The translations under genes were made by a program, and so were the position numbers. Below, one piece after another: positions 23,801 to 31,046 of a stretch of DNA of 36,166 bases. Location of the stretch: NCBI RefSeq assembly GCF_016863015.1, contig NZ_BOOB01000006.1, forward strand, positions 1 through 36,166, read 5' to 3'. The notes below the pieces were generated by a model. That model searched no databases. It had not been told where the DNA came from and was given only the letters and a program-made list of their open reading frames with translations. Position 1 is the first letter of the stretch, and every line of letters begins with the position of its first letter. The stretch is from Microbispora amethystogenes (GTDB taxonomy: Bacteria > Actinomycetota > Actinomycetes > Streptosporangiales > Streptosporangiaceae).

Positions 23801-25519
23801 TCAGGACGTGCCGCCGCCCGGGGCCGCGCAGCCGTGGGCGACACCGCCGTGGGTGACGCCGGCGATCGGCAGGTGGAGCGCGCCGGGCGCGGCGGCGGGC
23901 ACCACCGGCCTGACCGGCCGCACCGGCGTGACCCGCCGGTACGGCGAGCCGGGGGCCGGGCGCGGGTCGGGCTCGCCCTTGTTGGGCCACAGCGCCATCG
24001 CCCGCTCGGCCTGGGCCGTGATCGTCAGGGAGGGGTTCACGCCGAGGTTGGCCGAGACGGCGGAGCCGTCCACGACGTGCAGGCCCTCGTACCCGTAGAC
24101 GCGGTGATAGGGGTCGATCACCCCGGTCTCGGGCGAGTCGCCGATCGCGCAGCCGCCGAGGAAGTGCGCGGTCGCCGGGATGTCGAAGAGATCGAGCCAG
24201 GAGCCGCCCGGCAGGCCGCCGATCTCCTCGGCCGCGAGGCGCACGGCCCGGTGCCCGGCGGGGATCCAGGTGGGGTTGGGCTCGCCGTGGCCGGGGCCCG
24301 CCCTGAGCCTGCCGCCCCTGAGCGAGAGCGTGATCGAGTTGTCCTTGGCCTGCATGACGAGGGCGATGACCGCGCGCTCCGACCACCTGCGGTGGTTGAA
24401 CAGCCGGAGCAGCAGGTGCGGGCGGCGCAGCGCCGCTCCGAGGAACCTCAGCCAGCGCGGCGCCCGTCCGCCGCCGTCGACCAGCAGCGTGCGCAGCAGG
24501 CCCATCGCGTTGGAGCCGTCGCCGTACCGGACCGGCTCGATGTGGGTCTCGGCGTCGGGGTGGATCGAGGAGGTGATCGCCACGCCCCGGTTGAGCTTCA
24601 CGCCCTTGGTGTCCGGCCGCTCGAACCCGAGCAACGCCTCGGAGTTCGTCCTGGTCAGCGCGCCGAGCCGGGGCGAGACGCGCGGCAGCGTGGTCGCCCT
24701 GAGCCGGTGCAGCAGGTGCTGCGTGCCGTACGTCCCGGCGGCGAAGACCACCTGCGCGGCGGTCAGGGTGCGGGTGCGCCCGAACGGCCCGGTGCGCCGC
24801 ACCGTGATCGCGTAGCCGCCCTCGACCGGGCGCACACCGGTCACGGTGGTCTCCGGGCGGACCCTCGCCCCCGCCTTCTCGGCCAGGTGGAGGTAGTTCT
24901 TGGTCAGCATGTTCTTGGCGCCGTGGCGGCAGCCGGTCATGCACTCGCCGCACTCGACGCAGCCGCGGCGGCGCGGCCCCACGCCGCCGAAGTAGGGATC
25001 GTCGACCTCGGCCCCGGGTTCGCCGAAGAACACTCCGACCGGAGCGAGGCGGAAGGTGTGGCCGACGCCCATCCGCTCGGCAACCTTCTTCATCACCTCG
25101 TCGGCGGCGGTGACGGTCGGGTTCTCCACCACGCCGAGCATCCGCCTGGCCTGGTCGTAGTACGGCCCGAGCTCGGCCTTCCAGTCGGTGATGTGCGCCC
25201 ACTGGGGATCGCGGAAGAACGGGTCGAGCGGCTCGTAGAGCGTGTTGGCGTAGACCAGCGAGCCGCCGCCGACCCCGGCGCCGGCCAGCACCATCACGCC
25301 GTTCGTCCCGCGCAGGACGTGGATGCGCTGGATGCCCCTGAGCCCGAGCGCGGGTGCCCACAGGAAGTCCCTGACCCGCCAGGAGGTCTTCGGCAGGGTC
25401 GTCTCGTCGAACCTCCGGCCGGCCTCCAGGACGCCGACCGAGTAGCCCTTCTCGCTGAGCCGCAGCGCGGCCACGCTCCCGCCGAACCCCGACCCGATCA
25501 CCACGACGTCGTAGTCCAA
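23801..25519 (-). CDS. GMC-type FAD oxidoreductase, cholesterol-oxidase-like (ChoD family)
   Basis: A 572-aa FAD enzyme of the GMC oxidoreductase family. DYDVVVIGSGFGGSVAALRL (from residue 2) is the dinucleotide-binding motif, with VLEAGRRF at the end of the second strand. VLAGAGVGGGSLVYANTLYEP is the second FAD segment, and VVDGSAVSANLGVNPSLTITA the C-terminal one. CVECGECMTGC (C187, C190, C193, C197) is a ferredoxin-like cysteine cluster known in M. tuberculosis ChoD-type proteins. Sterol oxidase activity is often annotated for this family but not shown by sequence alone. The start is TTG 25519, supported by AAAGGG 7 nt upstream; no nearby ATG fits. It follows the aldehyde dehydrogenase by 32 bp, probably in one operon. 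The last ~50 residues are a Pro/Ala-rich tail. Confidence 0.9.
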   Translation of the reverse strand: MDYDVVVIGSGFGGSVAALRLSEKGYSVGVLEAGRRFDETTLPKTSWRVRDFLWAPALGLRGIQRIHVLRGTNGVMVLAGAGVGGGSLVYANTLYEPLDPFFRDPQWAHITDWKAELGPYYDQARRMLGVVENPTVTAADEVMKKVAERMGVGHTFRLAPVGVFFGEPGAEVDDPYFGGVGPRRRGCVECGECMTGCRHGAKNMLTKNYLHLAEKAGARVRPETTVTGVRPVEGGYAITVRRTGPFGRTRTLTAAQVVFAAGTYGTQHLLHRLRATTLPRVSPRLGALTRTNSEALLGFERPDTKGVKLNRGVAITSSIHPDAETHIEPVRYGDGSNAMGLLRTLLVDGGGRAPRWLRFLGAALRRPHLLLRLFNHRRWSERAVIALVMQAKDNSITLSLRGGRLRAGPGHGEPNPTWIPAGHRAVRLAAEEIGGLPGGSWLDLFDIPATAHFLGGCAIGDSPETGVIDPYHRVYGYEGLHVVDGSAVSANLGVNPSLTITAQAERAMALWPNKGEPDPRPAPGSPYRRVTPVRPVRPVVPAAAPGALHLPIAGVTHGGVAHGCAAPGGGTS

Positions 25520-25551
25520 CGCCCCGCCCTTTCTCGCTTATCCTGCCTTTC

Positions 25552-27108
25552 TCACTTGAGGTGCAGGCGCTTCATGGTCTTGAGCAGCCCGGCGAGCGTG
25601 TCGGCGTACCTCTCGTAGGTCATGCCGAGGATCGGCTCGAAGCCCAGCCAGGTGGCCTGGCTGGCCACCGTCTGCACCTCGGTGTACTTCAGCAGGCCCT
25701 CCGAGCCGTGGCGGCGGCCGAGGCCGGACGACTTCATCCCGCCCATCGGCGCGTCATAGGAGGCGTACGCCGAGGCGTACCCCTCGTTGATGTTGACGGT
25801 GCCCGCCTTGATCCGGGCCGCGAGGCGGCGGCCCCGCGCGACGTCCCTGGTCCAGACCGAGGCGTTCAACCCGTACGCCGTGTCGTTGGCCGCCTGGACC
25901 GCCTCGTCCTCGTCCCTGAAGCGGTAGAGCGACACGACCGGCCCGAACGTCTCGTCCCGGCAGACCGCCATGTCCTCGGTGACGCCCTCCAGGATCGTCG
26001 GCTCGTAGAACAGCGGGCCGAGGTCGGGGCGGGGCCGGCCGCCGGTCAGCACGGTCGCGCCCTTGGCGACCGCGTCGGCGACGTGCGCCGAGACCGCGTC
26101 GACCTGCCGCCGGTGGGTGAGCGAACCCATCTGGACGTCCCAGTCGAGGCCGGCGCCGATCCTCATGTTCCCCGCCGCACGGACGAACTTGTCGCGGAAG
26201 GGGTCGGCGACCGACTCGTGCACGTAGAGCCGCTCCATCGAGATGCACAGCTGCCCGGCGTTGGTGAAGCAGGCCCTGATCGCGCCCTGGGCGGCCACGT
26301 CGAGGTCGGCGTCGTCCAGCACGATCATCGGGTTCTTGCCGCCGAGTTCGAGCGAGCAGCCGACGAGCCTCCTGGCCGCCTCCTCGGCGATCTTCCGCCC
26401 GCCGCGCGTCGAGCCGGTGAACGCGACGTAGTCCGCGCCGTCCAGCAACGGATCGCCGACGTCCTCGGGGTCGCCCAGCACGACCTGCCAGATGTCGCGC
26501 GGCATGCCCAGCTCGGCCAGCAGGTCGATGGTCCACAGCGCGGACAGCGGCGTCTGCGTGTCCGGCTTGTGGACGACGGCGTTGCCCGCGATCAGCGCGG
26601 GGACGACGTCGGTCACCCCCAGGGCCAGGGGGTAGTTCCACGGGCTGATCACCGCGACCACGCCCTTGGGGTGCCGCACCTCGGCCGCGCGCGTGGCGAT
26701 CGGGAAGATGCCCTGCCTGCCCTGCGGCTCCAGCAGGCCGGGCGCGCGCCGCGCGAAGTAGAGCGCGCAGCCCGCCACGTCGAGAAGCTCCTCGTACGCG
26801 TGCCGGCGCGCCTTCCCGGTCTCCCACTGCACGACGTCGAGCAGCTCCCGGCGGCGGTCGAGGATCACGTCGTGGAGCCGCACGAAGGGCTTCACCCGCT
26901 CACGGACCGGCAGCGCCGCCCACGCCTCCTGCGCCGCCCGGGCCCTGTCGTACGCCGCGCGGACGTCCTCGGGCGTGGAGATCGGAACCTCGGCGAGAAG
27001 CTCGCCGGTGAAGGGCGCGAAGATCTCCCTCGTCTTGCCCTCAGAGGAGACGTGCGTGAGAATCCGCTCGACCATGGCCGCGTCGAGCAGCCGGTTCATG
27101 GCACCCAT
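25552..27108 (-). CDS. gabD2: Succinate-semialdehyde dehydrogenase (NADP+), GabD2-like
   Basis: A 518-aa aldehyde dehydrogenase resembling M. tuberculosis GabD2, expected to oxidise succinate semialdehyde to succinate with NADP+. Visible active-site elements are SPWNYP (Asn 158), VVHKPDTQTP (Lys 181), FTGSTRGG cofactor loop (about 230-237), LELGGKNP (Glu 254) and FTNAGQLCISMERLYV (catalytic Cys 288). The C-terminus has the family's SSGLGRRHGSEGLLKYTE. ATG 27108 is chosen because TATTCT lies 6 nt upstream, which fits a leaderless transcript; ATG 27099 is an alternative. Upstream frame extension to 27171 is unlikely to be coding. It heads a two-gene operon with the GMC oxidoreductase. A CTACCGGTAG palindrome at 27141-27150 falls where a -35 would be. 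Confidence 0.93.
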   Translation of the reverse strand: MGAMNRLLDAAMVERILTHVSSEGKTREIFAPFTGELLAEVPISTPEDVRAAYDRARAAQEAWAALPVRERVKPFVRLHDVILDRRRELLDVVQWETGKARRHAYEELLDVAGCALYFARRAPGLLEPQGRQGIFPIATRAAEVRHPKGVVAVISPWNYPLALGVTDVVPALIAGNAVVHKPDTQTPLSALWTIDLLAELGMPRDIWQVVLGDPEDVGDPLLDGADYVAFTGSTRGGRKIAEEAARRLVGCSLELGGKNPMIVLDDADLDVAAQGAIRACFTNAGQLCISMERLYVHESVADPFRDKFVRAAGNMRIGAGLDWDVQMGSLTHRRQVDAVSAHVADAVAKGATVLTGGRPRPDLGPLFYEPTILEGVTEDMAVCRDETFGPVVSLYRFRDEDEAVQAANDTAYGLNASVWTRDVARGRRLAARIKAGTVNINEGYASAYASYDAPMGGMKSSGLGRRHGSEGLLKYTEVQTVASQATWLGFEPILGMTYERYADTLAGLLKTMKRLHLK

Positions 27109-27120
27109 GCCGGAAGAATA
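27109..27120 (-). promoter_or_regulatory. Candidate leaderless -10 for gabD2
   Basis: TATTCT on the minus strand (27120-27115), then 6 nt, then ATG 27108. It matches TANNNT with the spacing expected when transcription starts at the A of ATG. There is no Shine-Dalgarno sequence. Confidence 0.45.
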
Positions 27121-27140
27121 TTCCGGAGCATCGCCTGTGG

Positions 27141-27150
27141 CTACCGGTAG
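27141..27150. promoter_or_regulatory. Perfect palindrome CTACCGGTAG, possible operator
   Basis: A 10-bp perfect palindrome centred about 38 bp upstream of the gabD2 ATG, overlapping the expected -35. It is followed by GTAA, giving a partial extra half-site. A related CTACC...GGTAG palindrome lies upstream of glpD. Confidence 0.4.
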
Positions 27151-27174
27151 GTAATGACCCAAAAGCCACAAGCC

Positions 27175-28197
27175 CTAGGCGTCCAGCACCTTGCGGAGTT
27201 GCTCGCCGAACTCGGCGGGGTGGGTGCTGAGCCCGGTGTGCCCGCCGGGGAAGTGGACGAGCGGCGTGCCGAACCGCTCGGCCAGGAAGGCGGCGGGGCG
27301 GTAGGGAAGCTCGCCGACCGAGTCGGCCCCGGCCGCGAGCACCAGCCGGTCCGACAGGGCCCGCAGGCGGTCCACGTCCGGGGTGTAGGCCATGAAGCTC
27401 GGCACGATGCGCCCGAGGAAGTAGGGCATGTCCCCCATCGTCCGCTCGACCCGGGCCGCCGCCTCCGGAGGCAGCTCAGCGGTCTTCGGGGCAGCGGAGG
27501 CGGCGGCGTCGGCGGGGGTGTCCGCGGGGCCGGCGGGCGCGTCGGCGTGGGCGGGTGCGGCTGATGCAGCGGGGGTGTTCGCGGCGTCAGCGGGGGCGGC
27601 CCCGGGGCCGACGGGTGCGGCGCGGTCGGCGGGGGCGCCTGCGGCTGCGCCGGCGTCGACGGATGCGGCGGGGGTTGCGGGGGTTGCGGAGCCGGGCCGC
27701 CTCAGGCCGGCCGCGAACACCGCGGCCGCGGGCATCAGCCCCTCCCGGTGGAACGTGTCCCGCACGCGGGCGAGCAGCGCCCGGTGCTCGGCGGCGTCCG
27801 GCAGCACCTCCACCACCGGAGGCTCGTGCGCCACGACGCGGTCGATCCGCTCGGGACGGGTGGTCAGCAGGTGCAGCGCGACGATCGCGCCGGAGCTGCA
27901 GCCGGCCACGCGGGCGGGCGCGTCCGGAGACAGCAACTCCAGCAGCCGCAACGCGTCGTCGGCGTGCTGGGCGACCCGCTGCTCGGCCTCCGGGTCGTCG
28001 AGCGGGCTGCGGGACAGGCCGCGCGGGTCGTAGGCCACGACCGTGTAGCCGTTCGACAGGTCGTCGGCGACGCCGTCGAAGGAGGCCGCGCCGCCCGTGC
28101 CACCGGGGATCAGCAGCAGGAGCGGGCCCTCGCCGCGCACCTCGTAGTGCAGGGTCGCCCCGTCCACGCGCAGGCGGCCGATGGTCGGGCTGGTCAT
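27175..28197 (-). CDS. Alpha/beta hydrolase with Ala/Pro-rich insertion
   Basis: A 340-aa alpha/beta-hydrolase. The oxyanion segment is LLLIPGGTGGAASFDGV, the strand-4 region AYDPRGLSRSP, and the nucleophile elbow VAGCSSGAIVALHLL gives Ser in G-C-S-S-G. The catalytic His is in FPGGHTGLSTHP near the C-terminus. Between about residues 170 and 240, in the cap region, is a low-complexity Ala/Pro/Asp stretch with no domain, repeat-like in DNA around 27480-27690. ATG 28197 has a strong AAGGAG 7 nt upstream. It lies 114 bp downstream of the TetR-type gene on the same strand, so it is probably the regulator's target gene; substrate is unknown. Confidence 0.88.
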   Translation of the reverse strand: MTSPTIGRLRVDGATLHYEVRGEGPLLLLIPGGTGGAASFDGVADDLSNGYTVVAYDPRGLSRSPLDDPEAEQRVAQHADDALRLLELLSPDAPARVAGCSSGAIVALHLLTTRPERIDRVVAHEPPVVEVLPDAAEHRALLARVRDTFHREGLMPAAAVFAAGLRRPGSATPATPAASVDAGAAAGAPADRAAPVGPGAAPADAANTPAASAAPAHADAPAGPADTPADAAASAAPKTAELPPEAAARVERTMGDMPYFLGRIVPSFMAYTPDVDRLRALSDRLVLAAGADSVGELPYRPAAFLAERFGTPLVHFPGGHTGLSTHPAEFGEQLRKVLDA

Positions 28198-28311
28198 GCG
28201 GAATCTCCTTCGTCGTGTCCGGGCCGGTGGCCCCGGGGGTCGGCGGACAGCGCGGGCAGTGGTGGGGAGGGCCGATGGTCAGGAAGGCCGGGGGATCGGG
28301 AAAGCCGGTGG

Positions 28312-28887
28312 TCAGGAGGGGGGCCAGTTCGTCAGAAGGGTGTGCAGGGCGTCGAGACCGCGCACCCAGGAGTCCTCCGCCGGGCGGCTGTGCGCGAACC
28401 CGCCCGCCGCCTCCAGGCTGGTGAAGCCGTGGAACGTGCTGCGCAGCAGCCGGACCGCGTCGGTCAGGTCGGGTTCGTCCAGCGCGTAGGCCCGCAGCAT
28501 GCTGTAGGTCAGCTCGACGGCGCGTCGCGGGCCGGAGGCCCGGGCCACGAGTTCCGGATCGATCTGGACAGGGGTCTGCGTCGCCGCGTAGCGGCCCGGG
28601 TGGTCGCGGGCGTACTCCCGCCAGGCGTTCGCGTACGCCACCAGCGCGTCCTTGCCGGCCCGCCCGGCGATCGCCTCCGCGATGCGGGTGGTCTTCTCGT
28701 CCGCCGCGAGCAGCGCGATCCGCCCGCGCAGGTCCTCCAGGCCGCGGACGTGCGCGTAGAGGCTGGCGTCCTTCACCCCGAGGCGTCGCGCCACGGCCGA
28801 CATGGTCACGTGCTCGAGCCCGACCTCGTCCGCCAGTTCGGCGCCGGTGAGCGTCACCCGGTCGGCCGTCAGCCCGGCCCGTGCCAT
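28312..28887 (-). CDS. TetR-family regulator with WHG-type C-terminal domain
   Basis: A 191-aa TetR-type repressor. Residues about 10-50 form the DNA-binding domain: LTGAELADEVGLEHVTMSAVARRLGV, then KDASLYAHVRG, the conserved end of the recognition region. The C-terminal ligand domain contains STFHGFTSLEAAGGF, characteristic of the TetR WHG subgroup. ATG 28887 is preferred over GTG 28893 because AAGGA is 9 nt from the ATG but only 3 nt from the GTG. It is divergent from the beta-propeller gene over an unusually AT-rich 105-bp region that holds inverted repeats (28905-28914, 28909-28922), probably its own operator. It probably controls the downstream hydrolase and may affect the divergent gene. 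Confidence 0.92.
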   Translation of the reverse strand: MARAGLTADRVTLTGAELADEVGLEHVTMSAVARRLGVKDASLYAHVRGLEDLRGRIALLAADEKTTRIAEAIAGRAGKDALVAYANAWREYARDHPGRYAATQTPVQIDPELVARASGPRRAVELTYSMLRAYALDEPDLTDAVRLLRSTFHGFTSLEAAGGFAHSRPAEDSWVRGLDALHTLLTNWPPS

Positions 28888-28904
28888 ACGCACCCATCCT
28901 TATT

Positions 28905-28933
28905 AACCTAGGTTTTTACCTAATAGTCCTAGA
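28905..28933. promoter_or_regulatory. Overlapping inverted repeats, likely TetR operator
   Basis: AACCTAGGTT (28905-28914) is a perfect palindrome. TAGGT (28909-28913) also pairs with ACCTA (28918-28922) across TTTT, and CCTAG recurs at 28928-28932. The segment is the most AT-rich in the area and lies just upstream of the TetR-type start, a usual place for an autoregulatory operator. Confidence 0.55.
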
Positions 28934-28992
28934 TCATAGCTTGGACGCCAAGCCGCGGGAAGCGGTTCCGGCCCGTCGAACCGAGGCCGGGC

Positions 28993-30993
28993 GTGATCCG
29001 TCATGGGGGCATGAGGACATCGATCCGTACGGCGGGCGTGCTCGCCGCCCTGCTCGCGGCGGGAGCCACGGGCTGCGCGGGCGGCCGTACGACGCAGGAC
29101 GCCCCGCCGTCTCCGGTGGACCTGACCGGGAAGATCCGGCTCGTCTCGTACACGGACTGCGCGGAGATGACGGAAGGGCTGCGGCGGGCCGCCGCGCGGA
29201 ACGTGACGCCCTGGGGGTTCGGCGACGCGATGCTCTTCGCGGCCCGCGAGGACGCGGGCGGGGCAAAGCAGGCGGCGCCCGAGCAGCCGTTCTCCACCAC
29301 GAACACGCACGAGGCGGGCGTGGACGAGCCTGACCTGGTCAAGACCGACGGCGACCGGGTGATCACGGTCTCCGGGGGCGTGCTGCGCGTCGTGGACGCG
29401 AGAACCCGGCGGGTCACCGGGACGCTGCGGCTCGTCGCCGACGACCAGTGGTGGGCCGAGGCCGATCTGCTGGTCCACGGCGACCGCACACTCGTGCTGT
29501 TCCAGGGCGGGGTGATCCCGTTCGGGGCGAGGGCCTCGGCCCGGGTCGGCCCCGGCGGCCCGAGGTACGTGCTCGTGGACCTCTCCGGCGAGCCGCGCGT
29601 CCTCGGCGCGATGACCGCGCACGGGCAGCACGTCGACGCCCGGCAGTCCGGCTCCACGGTGCGGCTCGTCGTCCGGTCCCAGCCGGACGTCGCCCTCCCG
29701 GCACCGAAGGAGGGCGCGTCGGAGCGGGAGATGCTCGACGCCAACCGGCGGGCCGTGCTGGCCGCCCCCGCCGACGCGTGGCTGCCGTCGTACGAGATCG
29801 AGACGGGCGGCGGGACCGGCGGCGCGGGCCGCACCGAGCGGGTCGGGTGTGACCAGGTCAGCCACCCCGACAGCTTCACCGGCACCTCGATGCTGACCGT
29901 CCACACGATCGACCTGGCCGCCGCCGCGCCGTTCGGTTCTGCGTCACCGATCGCGGTCGCGGCCGACGGCGACACGGTGTACGGCACGGCGGGCAGCCTC
30001 TACGTCACCAGCAATCCGCAATGGTGGACGGCCCGCCCCATCGACGTGGTGCCCGTCCCGGAAAGCTCGGGACCGGAGACCCCTGGGCCGGAAAGCTCGA
30101 CGCCCGCGCCCACGCCGACGGCGCCGCCCGAGCGCACGGAGGTGCACCGCTTCGACGTCTCCGGCCCCGGCGCGCCGCGTTACGTCACCTCGGGATCGGT
30201 GCCCGGACGGCTGCTGAACCAGTACTCCCTGTCGGAGTACGACGGCCATCTGCGGGTGGCGACGACCAGCGGCGCCGAGGTGTTCGGTGCGAGCCCGAGC
30301 ACGAGCGAGAGCGGCGTGTACGTACTCGACGCCGCCACGCTCGCCCCGACCGGCTCGGTGACGGGTCTCGGCAGGGGCGAGCGGATCTACTCGGTGCGGT
30401 TCACCGGCGGTCTCGGCTACGTGGTGACCTTCCGCCAGACCGACCCCCTGTACGCGCTGGACCTGCGCGATCCGGCCGCGCCGAAGGTGACCGGCGAGCT
30501 GAAGATCACCGGTTTCTCCGCCTATCTCCACCCGGCGGGCGAGGGACGGCTCATCGGCATCGGCCAGGAGGCGAGCGAGGCGGGCCGGGCGCTCGGCACC
30601 CAGATCTCGCTGTTCGACGTCACCGACCCGGCCGCGCCCGCCGTGCTGTCGCGGTTCCACCGGAAGGACTCCGGCTCGGAGGCCGAGTGGGACCCGCACG
30701 CCTTCCTCTACTGGCCCGCCACCGGGCTGGCCGTGCTCCCGCTGCAGAGCTGGGCCGACGGCGAGGTCACGGAGAGCGCCGCCCTCGCACTGCGGGTCGG
30801 CGACCGGGAGATCACCAAGCTGGGCGTCGTGACCCACCCGAAGCCCGCCGCGAAGAAGGGCTTCGCCCCCGACGGCCAGGGCATCCGCCGTTCCCTCGTC
30901 ATCGGCGGCGACCTGTGGACCCTCTCCGGCGCCGGCCTCAAGGTCAGCGACGCCACCACCCTGGCCGACCAGGCGTGGATCCCCTTCGCCTGA
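28993..30993 (+). CDS. Secreted beta-propeller domain lipoprotein
   Basis: A protein of up to 666 aa with a lipoprotein signal: a basic start, hydrophobic VLAALLAAGATGC, and lipobox Cys about residue 28. The segment TNTHEAGVDEPDLVKTDGDRV is the hallmark of the Beta_propel family, whose function is unknown. Blade-like repeats follow (VSGGVLRVVDARTRRVTG, FDVTDPAAPAVLSRFHR, LYALDLRDPAAPKV). A Pro/Thr/Ser-rich linker near residues 355-385 splits the propeller. GTG 28993 is chosen because GAGG lies 6 nt upstream. ATG 29011 gives a shorter, equally valid signal peptide but has no spaced ribosome-binding site. The last codons (AWIPFA, stop) are repeated downstream of the ATPase gene at 32549-32568, suggesting that the ATPase unit inserted at this gene's 3' end. 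Confidence 0.9.
   Translation: MIRHGGMRTSIRTAGVLAALLAAGATGCAGGRTTQDAPPSPVDLTGKIRLVSYTDCAEMTEGLRRAAARNVTPWGFGDAMLFAAREDAGGAKQAAPEQPFSTTNTHEAGVDEPDLVKTDGDRVITVSGGVLRVVDARTRRVTGTLRLVADDQWWAEADLLVHGDRTLVLFQGGVIPFGARASARVGPGGPRYVLVDLSGEPRVLGAMTAHGQHVDARQSGSTVRLVVRSQPDVALPAPKEGASEREMLDANRRAVLAAPADAWLPSYEIETGGGTGGAGRTERVGCDQVSHPDSFTGTSMLTVHTIDLAAAAPFGSASPIAVAADGDTVYGTAGSLYVTSNPQWWTARPIDVVPVPESSGPETPGPESSTPAPTPTAPPERTEVHRFDVSGPGAPRYVTSGSVPGRLLNQYSLSEYDGHLRVATTSGAEVFGASPSTSESGVYVLDAATLAPTGSVTGLGRGERIYSVRFTGGLGYVVTFRQTDPLYALDLRDPAAPKVTGELKITGFSAYLHPAGEGRLIGIGQEASEAGRALGTQISLFDVTDPAAPAVLSRFHRKDSGSEAEWDPHAFLYWPATGLAVLPLQSWADGEVTESAALALRVGDREITKLGVVTHPKPAAKKGFAPDGQGIRRSLVIGGDLWTLSGAGLKVSDATTLADQAWIPFA
30972..30989. 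repeat. Left copy of 18-bp direct repeat flanking the ATPase gene
   Basis: GGCGTGGATCCCCTTCGC, within the last codons of the beta-propeller gene, followed by CTGA. An identical copy lies at 32548-32565, followed by GTGA. The two bracket one gene and its promoter-proximal inverted repeat. Confidence 0.95.
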
Positions 30994-31000
30994 CGACGCA

Positions 31001-31046
31001 CCTGTCACTGAAATACGGTCAAGCGAAACCGTATTTCAGTGACAGG
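31001..31046. repeat. Perfect 19-bp inverted repeat with 8-nt loop overlapping the ATPase start
   Basis: Left arm CCTGTCACTGAAATACGGT (31001-31019), loop CAAGCGAA, right arm ACCGTATTTCAGTGACAGG (31028-31046). The arms are exact complements. The right arm contains the candidate GTG start at 31039. It is AT-rich relative to its surroundings. It could be an operator for a dimeric protein, an mRNA hairpin hiding the translation start, or an element end. Confidence 0.95.
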
